DNA from: JAICJC01 sp963695025
Lineage (GTDB): Bacteria > Actinomycetota > Thermoleophilia > Gaiellales > JAICJC01
Direction: 5' to 3'
Length of the DNA: 64,000 nucleotides
Assembly (NCBI GenBank): GCA_963695025.1
Contig: CAVOFQ010000003.1
Coordinates: 1,178,001 to 1,242,000 of the forward strand
Shown one piece after another: positions 28,638-37,201 of this stretch. The position numbers and the translations under genes were made by a program. Under the pieces are notes generated by a model that ran no database searches, was not told where the DNA came from, and saw only the letters and a program-made list of their open reading frames with translations. Numbering within the stretch: the first letter of the stretch is position 1; every line of letters begins with the position of its first letter.

Positions 28638-28691
28638 CGGATCGTCCGGGCCCCTCCCTCAGTCCGCATGACAGGTTACGATCTCCGGGCC

Positions 28692-28721
28692 TTGACGGAC
28701 CCCGGCCCTTCCTCGGACACT
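28692..28721 (+). promoter_or_regulatory. Promoter of the 60-residue basic protein
   Basis: TTGACG, 18 bases, GACACT, then 6 bases to ATG 28728; the start codon is again just past the expected transcription start. Confidence 0.45.
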
Positions 28722-28727
28722 GGAAGC

Positions 28728-28910
28728 ATGCAGGTGGACAGTGTCACCCCGGAGCCGAACCTCGTGCGCACGATGACGATTATCGGGCGCAAGACGCGCG
28801 GCTACACAATCAACGTCTATCGCGACGAGCGCGGCGTTCGGCTCGTCCGCCGCGGCCGCTACCGGCGCCTGACCGTCGGCTCCGTGTCGGTCGAGTGGTA
28901 CCCGGCCTGA
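28728..28910 (+). CDS. Small basic hypothetical protein
   Basis: 60 residues with a beta-rich look (MTIIGRKTRGYTINVYRDE, RLTVGSVSVEWYPA) and many Arg. It may be a small nucleic-acid-binding or OB/SH3-like fold, but no family is recognised. ATG 28728 is preferred over 28668 because it is 6 bases after a -10 element with TTGACG upstream. Stands alone between the ligase-like gene and the rhodanese gene. Confidence 0.5.
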   Translation: MQVDSVTPEPNLVRTMTIIGRKTRGYTINVYRDERGVRLVRRGRYRRLTVGSVSVEWYPA

Positions 28911-28925
28911 AGGGCCACATCCCGG

Positions 28926-28931
28926 TACGCT
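28926..28931 (+). promoter_or_regulatory. -10 box for a leaderless rhodanese transcript
   Basis: TACGCT, 6 bases before GTG 28938; no -35 recognised. Confidence 0.4.
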
Positions 28932-28937
28932 GGGCGC

Positions 28938-29323
28938 GTGGGGATCGACGATCTGCTCGAGCGTGCGCGCGCCCGGCTGCAGCGGGTCACGCCGGAGCAG
29001 GCGCATGCGGCCGTCGCCGCCGGCGCCGTCATCGTCGATACGCGCCCGCTCGAGCAGCGCCGCGGCCAGGGTGTGGTTCCGGGCGCGGTCGTGATCGGCC
29101 GAAACGTGCTCGAGTGGCGTGTCGATCCCGACGTCGGGATTCACCGACCCGATGCTGGCCGGGCGCGAGCGGCCGGGTGATCGTGATGTGTGCCGAGGGG
29201 TACTCGTCGAGCCTGGCGGCCGCCGCGCTTCAGGACGTCGGCCTCGCCACCGCCACCGACATGGTGGGCGGATTCCTGGCCTGGGAGGCAGCCGGCCTGC
29301 CGGTCGAGCCCTGCCCGGACTGA
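28938..29323 (+). pseudogene. Rhodanese-like domain protein, two frame breaks
   Basis: About 127 residues when repaired, a single rhodanese domain. Seen: VTPEQAHAAVAAGAVIVDTRP, GVVPGAVVIGRNVLEWR, the active-site loop VIVMCAEGYSSSLAA (catalytic Cys) and DMVGGFLAWEAAGLPVEP. Breaks: an extra c near 29128 and an extra g near 29163, both lengthening existing c or g runs. Sulfurtransferase or phosphatase-like roles are both possible for single-domain rhodaneses; the loop CAEGYSS (about six residues) fits sulfurtransferase. Confidence 0.8.
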
Positions 29324-29325
29324 CG

Positions 29326-31029
29326 TCAGGGGCCGGCCTGCAGATCGACGACCTCGAAGCGGTCGACGTCGATCAGGCCATGATCGGTGATCTTGAGGGC
29401 GGGGATCACCGACAGCGCCAGGAACCCGAGCGAGTGGAAGGGCGCGTCGAGCGTGCAGCCGAGCGCCCGGGCGGCATCGGCGAGGGCCCGGCTCTCGGCC
29501 ACCACCTGCTCGGCCGGCGCGGCCGACATGAGGCCCGCGACCGGTAGGGCGAGCTCTGCCCGCACGCCACGATCGTGCACCGCGACCATCCCGCCGCCCA
29601 GCTCGGCGAGGCGGCGCGCCGCGCGCACCATGTCGTCGTCGTCCACACCGGCAACGACGATGTTGTGGGCGTCGTGCGCGACCGTCGAGGCGATCGCGCC
29701 GCGCTGCAGGCCGAGGCCGCGCACGAATCCGAGCCCGATGCGGCCGGTGCCGAGGTGACGCTCGATGACCGCGATCTTGGCCAGATCGCGACCCGGATCG
29801 GCGCAGGCGGCCCCATCGATGACGAGCGGCTCCTCGGCCAGCGCCTCGGTCACGATCTGGCCCGGCAGCAGGCCGATGACGCGCATGCGGCCCGGACCGT
29901 CCCAGGCAACGCGCAGGTCGCCGCTCGTGATCGTCGCCACGCGCACGGTGTTGCGCACCCAGTCGGGGACGACGGCGGCGGCGATGTCGGCGACCGGGCG
30001 TCCCGCCTTGAGCACCATGTGGGGCCGGAACTCGCGCAGGTCGGGCAGGAGGAGCAGGTCGGCGAGGTAGCCGGGGGCGACGGCGCCGCGGTCGCCGAGC
30101 CCATGCCACGTCGCCGCGTGATGGGAGGCCATCACCAGGGCATCCTTGGGGTCGACGCCCGCGGCGACCGCGGCCCGCACCATCGAGTTCAGGTGGCCCT
30201 CCGATACGATGTGGTCGGGATCGCGGTCGTCGGTGCAGAACGCCAGCCGGTTCGGCCCGTACTCCGCCACCAGCGGCAGCAGCGCGGCCAGGTTGCGGGC
30301 ACCCGAGGCCTCGCGGATGAGCACCCACATCCCGGCCTGGAGCCGCTCCCGGCCCTCCTCGAGCGTGGTCGCCTCGTGGTCGGAGCGGATGCCGGCGGCC
30401 GCATACGCCTGCAGCGCCCTGCCGAGCACCCCGGGGGCGTGCCCGTCGACGTGCCCGGCACCCGCGAGCCCCAGCTTTTCGAGCTCGCCCGGGCTGCCGG
30501 CGATGACGCCGGGAAAGTTCATCATCTCGGCGAGGCCGAGCACCCGCCGGCGCCGCAAGAGACCCTCGAGATCGCCCGGCGTGAGCGCCCGCCGCGGCGA
30601 TTCGAACGCCGAGGCCGGGACGCATGACGACGCCATGAAGAAGACGTCGAGCGGCAGCCCCTCTGTGGAGTCGAGCAGCCAATGGACGCCGTCGGTGCCG
30701 AGCACGTTTGCGATCTCGTGCGGGTCGGCGACGACCGTGGTTGTGCCCTGGGGCAGGACCAGCCGGGCGAACTCGGCCGGCAGGAGCCGCGACGACTCGA
30801 TGTGGACGTGGGCGTCGATGAGGCCGGGAGCCACCCACATGCCGGTGGCATCGATCGTCTCGCGGCCGTGGTAACCGGCGCCCACGCCGGCGATCCAGCC
30901 GTCGGCGATCGCGACATCGGCCCGCAGCCACTCGCGGGTGAACACCGAGAGGACGCTGCCGCCCGTGATGACCACGTCGGCGGGCTCGTCCCCGCGGGCA
31001 ACCGCGAGCCGCCGCGCGAGATCGGTCAT
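29326..31029 (-). CDS. ade: Adenine deaminase
   Basis: 567 residues, amidohydrolase superfamily; converts adenine to hypoxanthine and ammonia in purine salvage. Seen: GLIDAHVHIESSRL (metal-binding HxH), LVLPQGTTTVVADPHEIANV, GHAPGV, SDHEATTLEEGRERLQAGM, the C-terminal domain GLGLQRGAIASTVAHDAHNIVVAG and final SVIPALKITDHGL. Length and order match the Ade family. Its ATG overlaps the stop of the upstream acetyltransferase gene (ATGA). Confidence 0.93.
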   Translation of the reverse strand: MTDLARRLAVARGDEPADVVITGGSVLSVFTREWLRADVAIADGWIAGVGAGYHGRETIDATGMWVAPGLIDAHVHIESSRLLPAEFARLVLPQGTTTVVADPHEIANVLGTDGVHWLLDSTEGLPLDVFFMASSCVPASAFESPRRALTPGDLEGLLRRRRVLGLAEMMNFPGVIAGSPGELEKLGLAGAGHVDGHAPGVLGRALQAYAAAGIRSDHEATTLEEGRERLQAGMWVLIREASGARNLAALLPLVAEYGPNRLAFCTDDRDPDHIVSEGHLNSMVRAAVAAGVDPKDALVMASHHAATWHGLGDRGAVAPGYLADLLLLPDLREFRPHMVLKAGRPVADIAAAVVPDWVRNTVRVATITSGDLRVAWDGPGRMRVIGLLPGQIVTEALAEEPLVIDGAACADPGRDLAKIAVIERHLGTGRIGLGFVRGLGLQRGAIASTVAHDAHNIVVAGVDDDDMVRAARRLAELGGGMVAVHDRGVRAELALPVAGLMSAAPAEQVVAESRALADAARALGCTLDAPFHSLGFLALSVIPALKITDHGLIDVDRFEVVDLQAGP

Positions 31030-31544
31030 CCGCCGGCCCTCCGCTCGTACACGCGGAGCAGGCGGCCGCTGCCCGGGTGCAGCTCGTCGCGGCCGGGTCG
31101 CATGCCGAGCTTCTCGGCGACGCGTACGGACGCGACGTTGCCGGGATCGATGATGCTGATGATGCGGTCGAGGTCGCAGGCCGCCGAAGCCCCATTCGAT
31201 TCCGGCCCGGCCGCCCTCGGTGGCAAGACCCCGCCCCCAGACGTCGCTCGCCAGGCGCCAGCCGACCTCGACCGCCGGGAGCACCGCGGGCAGGAACCCC
31301 GGGATCGAGAGCCCGACGTAGCCGACCATGCGGCCGTCGTCGCGCAGCTCCGCCGCCCAGAGGCCGAACCCATGCTCGTCCCAGTGGCCCATGATCCGGG
31401 TGAGCTGGGCATCGCTGGCCGCGCGGTCGAGTGCCCCGCCCAGATAGCGCCGACCAGCGGATCGGCGTTTATCGCCGCGTAGGCCTCGGCATCGCCGGCC
31501 CGGAACCGGCGCAGCCGCAGCCGCTCGGTGCACACCTCGTCCAC
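31026..31544 (-). pseudogene. GNAT acetyltransferase (RimJ/RimL-like), two frame breaks
   Basis: About 172 residues when joined. N-terminal TERLRLRRFRAGDAEAYAAI, middle AAELRDDGRMVGYVGLSIPG and WGRGLATEGGRAGIEWGFGGL, and end IIDPGNVASVRVAEKLGMR with VYERR, a classic RimJ/RimL-type pattern. Breaks: one missing base near 31443 and one extra base near 31193. Substrate may be a ribosomal-protein N terminus or an amino-acid-like small molecule. The GTG start at 31544 is tentative. Coupled to ade downstream by ATGA. Confidence 0.75.
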
Positions 31545-31563
31545 GCCGCTCACCCTACCCGCC

Positions 31564-31635
31564 AACCGGGGTCTGTCCCCCACCGATCGGTGTTGCACAA
31601 TCGTGACCACATGCGACCGGGGCCTGACCCCGGTT
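31564..31635. repeat. Palindromic element with two GGGGNCNGNCCCC cores
   Basis: Outer arms AACCGGGGTC (31564-31573) and GACCCCGGTT (31626-31635). Each end holds a small palindrome: GGGGTCTGTCCCC (31568-31580) and GGGGCCTGACCCC (31619-31631). It lies between imuB and the acetyltransferase gene on the minus strand, so it may end the imuB transcript. A related core occurs at 35180. Confidence 0.55.
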
Positions 31636-31639
31636 CCGG

Positions 31640-32833
31640 CTAGTCGAACGGGACCAGGAGGTCGCGGCCCTCGGGTACCCGCGACCACGGCGCGACCTCG
31701 ACCACCCGCCACAGGTGGCCCTCGCCGAGACCGGCGCGCACCTGGCGGGCGGCCTCGGTGGCCCGTTCGTGCAGCACCTCCGACGGCGGCCGGAACAGCG
31801 ACTGCTGGCGGTCGGCCGAGGCGCAGAGCGCGGTGATCTCGAGGCTCAGGTGCTCGACCGCGCCGGGGAGCTCGACCAGGCGCGGGGAAAGCGCATCACG
31901 CAGCCGCCGCGGGTCGGCGGTGGGCTCGCGCAGGGTCACGGGCCGCCGCCACGATCCTCCTGCCGCCAGCCGGGCCGAGATCGCCAGCGTCCGCGGTGGC
32001 CGCCCGGCCCGCCGGGGATGGCCCACCAGGCGCTCGATCAGCACCGCCAGCGCACCTCGCAGGGTGAACTCGTCGCCCACCGGGTCGGGGAACTCGATCG
32101 TCTCGCGCATCGGCTCCGGCGGGGTGCGGGGAGCGACGTAGGCCTCGTCCTCGCCCCGGGCGAGCCGCCAGACGGCGATGCCCGGCCGGCCGAACCGGTC
32201 GGCGACGGAGGGCAGCGGCAGCGCCGCCAGCTCACCGGCGGTGCGGATGCCCAGCGCGTGCAGGGTGTCGGCGGTGCCGGCATCGAGCGGCAGCCGTGCC
32301 ACCGGCATCGGGCCGAGGAAGCTCGCCGCCGCTCCGGGCTCGACCTGGCGGGGATGTCCCGCCCGCGCCCGCACGGCCGCCGCCTGGGCGATGAAACGGC
32401 CCGGTCCGGCACCCGTCCGCCCGCCCGGCCCCAGTCTGGAAGAGGCGGCCGAGAGCAGCCGGTGCAGGCCGCCGTGCAGGCGGACAAGGCCGTCGGCGCA
32501 GAAGAGCGCCCGGCCGGGCTCGAGCGATTCCACCGCGGCGCCCATCTCCTCCAGCCGCTGCAGCAGCGCCTCGGCGGCATCGGCCACGGCACCCGGATCG
32601 GCGGTCACCAGCTGCAGCCGGGGGCAGCGGGCGAGCGCCTCGCCGACCCGCATCCCCGGCGTCACCCCGAAGGTGGCGGCGGCGGCATTCGCCTCGCCGA
32701 CGGCCGGCGGCCCGCCCGGCTCAGGGCCGAGCGCGGCCGGCTCGGACGGCAGCGCGCCTCCCAGTCCGGCCGCCACCCGCAGCGCGAAGCGGGGGACGAG
32801 CACGCAGACGATGATCGAGCGCTCGCGAGGCAT
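31640..32833 (-). CDS. imuB: ImuB, catalytically inactive Y-family polymerase homologue
   Basis: 397 residues. ImuB bridges DnaE2, the beta clamp and other mutasome parts. The fold matches DinB-type proteins (little-finger region and GIRTAGELAALPLPSVADRFG helix-hairpin-helix) but the catalytic N terminus reads IIVCVLVPRFALRVA, with no DxD. An ELPGAVEHLSLEIT stretch and ADRQQSLF (possible clamp-binding QxxLF) occur near the end. The ATG is 8 bases from the -10, so the mRNA is nearly leaderless. A LexA box lies in the promoter. No imuA' gene is adjacent. Confidence 0.85.
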   Translation of the reverse strand: MPRERSIIVCVLVPRFALRVAAGLGGALPSEPAALGPEPGGPPAVGEANAAAATFGVTPGMRVGEALARCPRLQLVTADPGAVADAAEALLQRLEEMGAAVESLEPGRALFCADGLVRLHGGLHRLLSAASSRLGPGGRTGAGPGRFIAQAAAVRARAGHPRQVEPGAAASFLGPMPVARLPLDAGTADTLHALGIRTAGELAALPLPSVADRFGRPGIAVWRLARGEDEAYVAPRTPPEPMRETIEFPDPVGDEFTLRGALAVLIERLVGHPRRAGRPPRTLAISARLAAGGSWRRPVTLREPTADPRRLRDALSPRLVELPGAVEHLSLEITALCASADRQQSLFRPPSEVLHERATEAARQVRAGLGEGHLWRVVEVAPWSRVPEGRDLLVPFD

Positions 32834-32841
32834 TGCCGGCC

Positions 32842-32870
32842 ACGATAGACGAACATATGTTCGGGGACAA
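32842..32870 (-). promoter_or_regulatory. imuB promoter
   Basis: On the minus strand TTGTCC, 17 bases, TATCGT, then 8 bases to the imuB ATG. The spacer is almost entirely the LexA box. Confidence 0.7.
32850..32863. promoter_or_regulatory. LexA (SOS) box of imuB
   Basis: CGAACATATGTTCG, a perfect 14-base palindrome matching CGAACRNRYGTTCG, placed in the spacer of the imuB promoter so that LexA would block polymerase binding. Confidence 0.9.
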
Positions 32871-32886
32871 GCTCAGACTGACCACC

Positions 32887-33231
32887 TTAGGTGGTGGAAT
32901 CGGGATCGATCGCCCGCAGATAGTGCCGGCGGGCGTGCAGCGTCGGCAGGACCCGCTCGGCCGCGCGCGAGAATTCGCGCTCGTACCGGCGCCGCTCGCG
33001 GGCGGCCATCGTCTCGGCGTAGTGGTCGCGCAGGTCGAGCAGGGTGTCCTCGGCCTCCTCGACGAGATCCATGTACGTCCCGTATGCCTCCTCGGAGTCC
33101 GGCCGCTTGGCCCGGTCGTAGACCTGCTTGGCCGCCTCGACGCGTCCGAGCAGACCCACGTTCTGCTCCAGAAACAGGTCGAGCTGGGCGTTGATGATGC
33201 CGGCGAACCGGGGGCGGCCGGGAACTCTCAC
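32887..33231 (-). CDS. Helical hypothetical protein
   Basis: 114 residues, charged and almost entirely helical (QLDLFLEQNVGLLGRVEAAK, VEEAEDTLLDLRDHYAETM, RRRYEREFSRAAERVL), suggesting a coiled-coil bundle. Not recognised; it is not an ImuA' (no RecA-like P-loop). It lies just upstream of imuB on the same strand, but its TAA is 17 bases from the imuB -35, so imuB has its own control. The stop sits in a small palindrome ACCACC-TTA-GGTGGT. Confidence 0.55.
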   Translation of the reverse strand: MRVPGRPRFAGIINAQLDLFLEQNVGLLGRVEAAKQVYDRAKRPDSEEAYGTYMDLVEEAEDTLLDLRDHYAETMAARERRRYEREFSRAAERVLPTLHARRHYLRAIDPDSTT

Positions 33232-33265
33232 TCCCGCGATGGTAGTGGACCGCGGGGCGCCCGGC

Positions 33266-33271
33266 TACGAT
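33266..33271 (+). promoter_or_regulatory. -10 box of the EEP-family gene
   Basis: TACGAT, 8 bases before GTG 33280; nearly leaderless arrangement. Confidence 0.4.
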
Positions 33272-33279
33272 CGGCCTTT

Positions 33280-34077
33280 GTGGCGACATCGCTTCTGATC
33301 CGCACCTGGAACATCGCCCACGGACGCGACGTTCCGCCCGGATCGGACTACGGCCACATGCGCCGCAAACTGCTGCGCGAGATGGCCCAGATGATGATCG
33401 AGGACGGCCCCGATCTCGTGCTTCTGCAGGAGGTGCCGGTGTGGGCCGCCGACCTGCTCCAAGAGCACACCGGCATGGGGGTGACGCTCGCGCCCACCTA
33501 CGGCGCCCACATCCCGTTTCTGCACGTGCCGCTGCCGCTCGCGCTCGGCGCTGCGGTCGGCCGGGCCCTCCCTGACCTCGTGCGGACGCAGGTCGAGGGC
33601 CAGGCCCAGGCCATCCTCTACGGGCCTGCGCTGCTCCTGGTGTCGGCCCGCCGCGTCCAGCTGAACGAGCGCACCCGCCTGCGCGGCGAGCCGCGCATCT
33701 CCCAGCTCGCCAGGCTGCGGCATCGCCGCGCCGGCCGCGAGCTCGTGGTCGCCAACGTCCACGCGGACCCGGGAGGGCGGGAGCAGCTGGAGAAGGCCGG
33801 GTTCGTGCTCGAGCGCTTCGCCCGTGGGGCGCCCATGGTGCTGGGCGGCGACCTCAATGCCGGCGTCGAGTCGGCGGGAGTGCGCGGGCTGCGCGCGCGG
33901 GGCTGGATCGAGGACTCCGGCGATGTCGGAATCGACCATCTCCTGGTGCGCGGCTTCGACGTCGAGTGGGCGGCCACACGATGGTCGCCCGAGCGGCGCG
34001 ATCTGCGTCACAATGGCTCTCGCCCGGTGCGCCTCTCCGATCATGATCCCGTCGACGCGGTGGTGGCCTTTGCCTGA
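33280..34077 (+). CDS. Endonuclease/exonuclease/phosphatase family protein
   Basis: 265 residues of the EEP (DNase I-like) fold. Seen: RTWNIAHGRD (Asn), DLVLLQEVP (metal-binding Glu), VVANVHADPGG (His), VLGGDLNAGVE (Asp/Asn) and final RLSDHDPVDAVVAF (catalytic His). A phosphodiesterase or nuclease acting on DNA, RNA or lipid; the substrate is not readable. No signal peptide. It overlaps the following aminotransferase gene by 8 bases. Confidence 0.85.
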   Translation: MATSLLIRTWNIAHGRDVPPGSDYGHMRRKLLREMAQMMIEDGPDLVLLQEVPVWAADLLQEHTGMGVTLAPTYGAHIPFLHVPLPLALGAAVGRALPDLVRTQVEGQAQAILYGPALLLVSARRVQLNERTRLRGEPRISQLARLRHRRAGRELVVANVHADPGGREQLEKAGFVLERFARGAPMVLGGDLNAGVESAGVRGLRARGWIEDSGDVGIDHLLVRGFDVEWAATRWSPERRDLRHNGSRPVRLSDHDPVDAVVAFA

Positions 34078-35177
34078 GCGCGACGAGCTTCCCGTCCTGA
34101 CCGGATGCGCCTACCTGAACGCCGGCACGAACGGCCCGATGCCGCGCGCGGCGACCGACGCGATGGCCGCCGAGGTGCGCACCTCGGCCGAGCTCCCCCG
34201 GATCGGCAAGGCCGCGATCGACAACCTGCTCGGGCTGCGCTCGAGAGCGCGTGCCGCGGCCGCACGAGCGCTCGGGGCGTCCGACGACGAGATCGCGCTG
34301 ACGTCGTCCACCACGCAGGGAATCGGCCTGGTCTGCGCCGGCCTCGACTGGTCGGCCGGCGGCGACGTTGTCACGACCACCGAGGAGCATCCCGGCCTGC
34401 TGGGGCCGCTGGACGAGCTCAGGCACCGTTACGGCGTCACGGTGCGGGCGGTGCCGGCGCACGACGTCATCGCGGCGATCCGCCCCGGCACGACGATGGT
34501 CGCCGTCTCGCACGTCCTGTGGACGACCGGCCTGGTGCTGCCGATGCCCGAGATCGCGGCCGCCGCACACGGGTGGGTGCGACGGTGCTGGTGGACGGCG
34601 CCCAGTCCGGCGGGGCGATCCCGCTCGAGATGGCGGCGACGGGCGCCGACTTCTACGCGGCCTCGGGGCAGAAATGGCTGCTCGGGCCGCAGGGCACCGG
34701 CGCGCTGTGGGTGCACCCGCGCCAGAACGACCGGCTGCGGCCGGCGACACCGAGCTACTTCACCTACGACGGCCAGGTTGGCAACCTGCGTCCGGGGGCG
34801 GCGCGGTTCGACGCCGGCAGCCTCGACACGACGGTGCTGGCGGGCTTCGCGGCCGCGGTCGAGTGGGTCGAGGGCCACCCCGGGGGACGGGAGGCGTGGC
34901 TTGCGCTCGGGGCCGAGCGGGCGGCCGCCGCCCGGCGCCGCCTCGATGCGATCCCCGGCGTGGTCGGTGAACGACCCCGGCGGGCCGTGCAGCGGCCTGA
35001 TCGCCCTCACGGTCGACGGCCCTGAGCCGGCCGACGTGTCCGCGAGCCCTCGGCGAGCGCAACGTGCTGGTGCGGCCCGTTCCCGGCACGCCGTTCGTGC
35101 GCGTCTCGATCGGCCCCTGGACCGACGACGCCGACCTGGACGCGCTCGCCGACGGCCTCGCCGCCGTCGCTGAATAA
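34070..35177 (+). pseudogene. Class V aminotransferase (PLP), three frame breaks
   Basis: About 368 residues when repaired. Seen: YLNAGTNGPMPRAATDAM, ALTSSTTQGIGLVCAGLDW, TTTEEHPGLLGPLDEL, VLVDGAQSGGAIPLEM (Asp-Ala-Gln PLP contacts), AASGQKWLLGPQGTGALWV (Schiff-base Lys) and a C-terminal RVSIGPWTDDADLDALADGL. Related to cysteine desulfurase/isopenicillin N epimerase-like enzymes; the reaction is open. Breaks: missing g near 34573, extra base near 34968 and near 35045. The TTG start overlaps the previous stop. The stop lies inside a strong palindrome. Confidence 0.8.
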
Positions 35178-35200
35178 TCGGGGCCAGGCCCCAATTATTC
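35172..35200. repeat. 29-base palindrome with GGGGCCAGGCCCC core
   Basis: Two 14-base arms with one mismatch around a single base: AT-rich outer ends (GAATAAT/ATTATTC) and a GC core. It overlaps the aminotransferase stop and ends 11 bases before the -10 of the HD-domain gene. Core related to the element at 31564. Could act as terminator. Confidence 0.6.
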
Positions 35201-35210
35201 ACCCGTGCGG

Positions 35211-35216
35211 TATCGT
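35211..35216 (+). promoter_or_regulatory. -10 box of the HD-domain gene
   Basis: TATCGT, 8 bases before GTG 35225. Confidence 0.4.
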
Positions 35217-35224
35217 GCTGCGCC

Positions 35225-35800
35225 GTGGCTGCGGACGAACTGGTACGGGATCGCGACGCCGCGTGGGAGCTCCTGACCGAGTGGACGAAGAGCGAGGCCC
35301 TGCGCCGTCACTGTCTCGCCGTCGAAGCTTCCGTGCGCGCGTATGCGCGCACGTTCGGTGAGGACGAGCGGGCCTGGGGCAACGTGGCTCTGCTGCACGA
35401 CTTCGACTACGAGCGCCACCCCACCCTCGACCGGCATCCGCAGGACGGCGCGCCGGTGCTGCGCGAGCACGGCTATCCCGAGTGGTTCGTCCGCGCGATC
35501 CAGGCCCACGGAAACCATACGGGCATCGTCCGCGAGACCCGCCTCGAGCACACGCTCTACGCGTGTGACGAGGTGTCGGGGTTCGTGCACGCCTGCGGCC
35601 TCGTGCGGCCCGACGGGCTCGCCACCCTCGAGGTGCGCTCCGTGCGCAAGAAGCTCAAGCAGCCGAGCTTCGCCCGCGGCGTGAACCGCGAGGAGGTCGT
35701 CGACGGCGCCCAGGAGCTCGGCGTCGACCTGGACGAGCACATCACCTTCGTCATCGCCGCCCTGCGGCCGATCGCCGCCGAGCTCGGCCTTCGCGGCTGA
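35225..35800 (+). CDS. HD-domain metal-dependent phosphohydrolase
   Basis: 191 residues. H28/H..HD pattern: RRHCLAVEASVRAYA, then WGNVALLHDFDYERHP (HD), AIQAHGNHTG and LYACDEVSGFVHACG. This is the HDIG-type small hydrolase often annotated as predicted hydrolase acting on nucleotides. Its substrate is unknown. It stands alone before murA, with its own -10. Confidence 0.8.
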   Translation: MAADELVRDRDAAWELLTEWTKSEALRRHCLAVEASVRAYARTFGEDERAWGNVALLHDFDYERHPTLDRHPQDGAPVLREHGYPEWFVRAIQAHGNHTGIVRETRLEHTLYACDEVSGFVHACGLVRPDGLATLEVRSVRKKLKQPSFARGVNREEVVDGAQELGVDLDEHITFVIAALRPIAAELGLRG

Positions 35801-35861
35801 TACCAGCCGGAAACGCCGCTACGCTGGTGGTGAGTCAACCGCCTGGGAGGCACGGTCGCGT

Positions 35862-37172
35862 ATGGCAATTGCAGCTCGAGAGGGGATCGTGGAGTCGTTC
35901 GTGATCGAGGGTGGGGTGCCGCTTCGGGGCACCGTCAAGCCGGCGGGCAACAAGAACGCCGCCCTGCCGATCCTGGCGGCCTGTCTGCTCACCGCCGATC
36001 CCGTCACCCTCGACAACGTCCCCCGGATCCGCGACGTCGAGGCGATGATCGAGCTCCTGTGCGACATCGGCGCCGACGTCGAGTGGCTCGGCCCGAACCG
36101 GCTGCGAGTGTGGGCGGCCGAGATCACGAAGACCGCCCTCGACGCCGAACTGTGCACGCGCATCCGGGCCTCGATCCTGTTCGCCGGCCCGCTGCTCGCG
36201 CGCTGCGGCACCGCCGACATCCCACCCCCCGGCGGCGACGTCATCGGCCGCCGCCGCGTCGATACCCACCTGATGGCGTTCGAGGCCCTCGGGGCCGACG
36301 TCCACGCGAATCGCAGCTACCGCCTGCGGGCCGGGTCAGGGCTGCGCGGCGCCGACCTGTACCTCGACGAGGCTTCCGTGACCGGCACCGAGAACGCCGT
36401 GATGGCGGCCGTGCTGGCCCGGGGCACCACGACGATCTCCAACGCCGCCTGCGAACCGCATGTGCAGGACCTCTGCCGGCTCCTGAACGCCATGGGGGCC
36501 CGCATCGAGGGGGTCGGGTCGAACGTGCTCACGATCCACGGCGTCGAGGCGCTCGGCGGCTGCACCCACCGGGTCGGCGCCGACCACATCGAGGTCGCCT
36601 CGTTCATCGGCCTGGCCGCCGTCACCGGCGGCGAGATCGTGATCGAGGATGCCGCCGTCGAGCATCTGCGCTCGATCCGGCACACCTTCTCGCGGCTCGG
36701 CGTCGCCATCGAGATCGAGGGCGACTCCGTGCGGGTGCCTCCCGGCCAGGAGCTCCGGATCGTCGACGACGTGCATGCCCAGATCCCCAAGATCGAGGAC
36801 GGGCCGTGGCCCATGTTCCCGGCCGACCTGACGTCGATCGCCGTCGCGGTCGCCACGCAGGCCACCGGCACCGTGCTGGTCTTCGAGAAGATGTTCGAGA
36901 ACCGTCTGATCTTCACCGACAAGCTCGTGTCGATGGGTGCCCGGATCATCCTCTGCGACCCGCACCGAGTGGTCGTCACCGGCCCCGCCCGGCTGTACGG
37001 CGAGCGCATGGCCAGCCCCGACATCCGGGCCGGGATGGCGATGCTGATCGCGAGCCTGTGCGCCGAGGGCGAGAGCCGGATCGGCAACGTCAGCGAGATC
37101 GACCGCGGCTACGAGCGCATCGACGAGCGGCTGCGCGGCCTCGGCGCCCGGATCGAGCGCGTCTCAGGCTAA
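35862..37172 (+). CDS. murA: UDP-N-acetylglucosamine 1-carboxyvinyltransferase
   Basis: 436 residues; transfers enolpyruvate from PEP to UDP-GlcNAc, first committed step of peptidoglycan synthesis. Two inside-out EPSP-synthase-like domains. Seen: KPAGNKNAALPIL (K31, N32), RASILFAGPLLAR, PPGGDVIGRRRVDTHL and final GNVSEIDRGYERIDERLRGLG. The catalytic loop has D126 where most bacteria have Cys (PGGCxIG); this change is known to make MurA insensitive to fosfomycin. GGGAGG lies upstream of the ATG; a -10 TACGCT near 35819 gives a normal leader. Confidence 0.95.
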   Translation: MAIAAREGIVESFVIEGGVPLRGTVKPAGNKNAALPILAACLLTADPVTLDNVPRIRDVEAMIELLCDIGADVEWLGPNRLRVWAAEITKTALDAELCTRIRASILFAGPLLARCGTADIPPPGGDVIGRRRVDTHLMAFEALGADVHANRSYRLRAGSGLRGADLYLDEASVTGTENAVMAAVLARGTTTISNAACEPHVQDLCRLLNAMGARIEGVGSNVLTIHGVEALGGCTHRVGADHIEVASFIGLAAVTGGEIVIEDAAVEHLRSIRHTFSRLGVAIEIEGDSVRVPPGQELRIVDDVHAQIPKIEDGPWPMFPADLTSIAVAVATQATGTVLVFEKMFENRLIFTDKLVSMGARIILCDPHRVVVTGPARLYGERMASPDIRAGMAMLIASLCAEGESRIGNVSEIDRGYERIDERLRGLGARIERVSG

Positions 37173-37201
37173 CCACGTACGGCGGCTACGATCCGCCGCA
37201 C

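Noticed and set aside
28668..28727. Upstream ATG for the 60-residue gene
   Set aside because: It precedes the TTGACG/GACACT promoter elements and adds a low-complexity stretch; ATG 28728 fits the promoter.
36197..36211. Cys115 of MurA (ARCGT) as the catalytic Cys
   Set aside because: Number coincidence only; the catalytic position is in the PGG-x-IG loop, which here holds D126.
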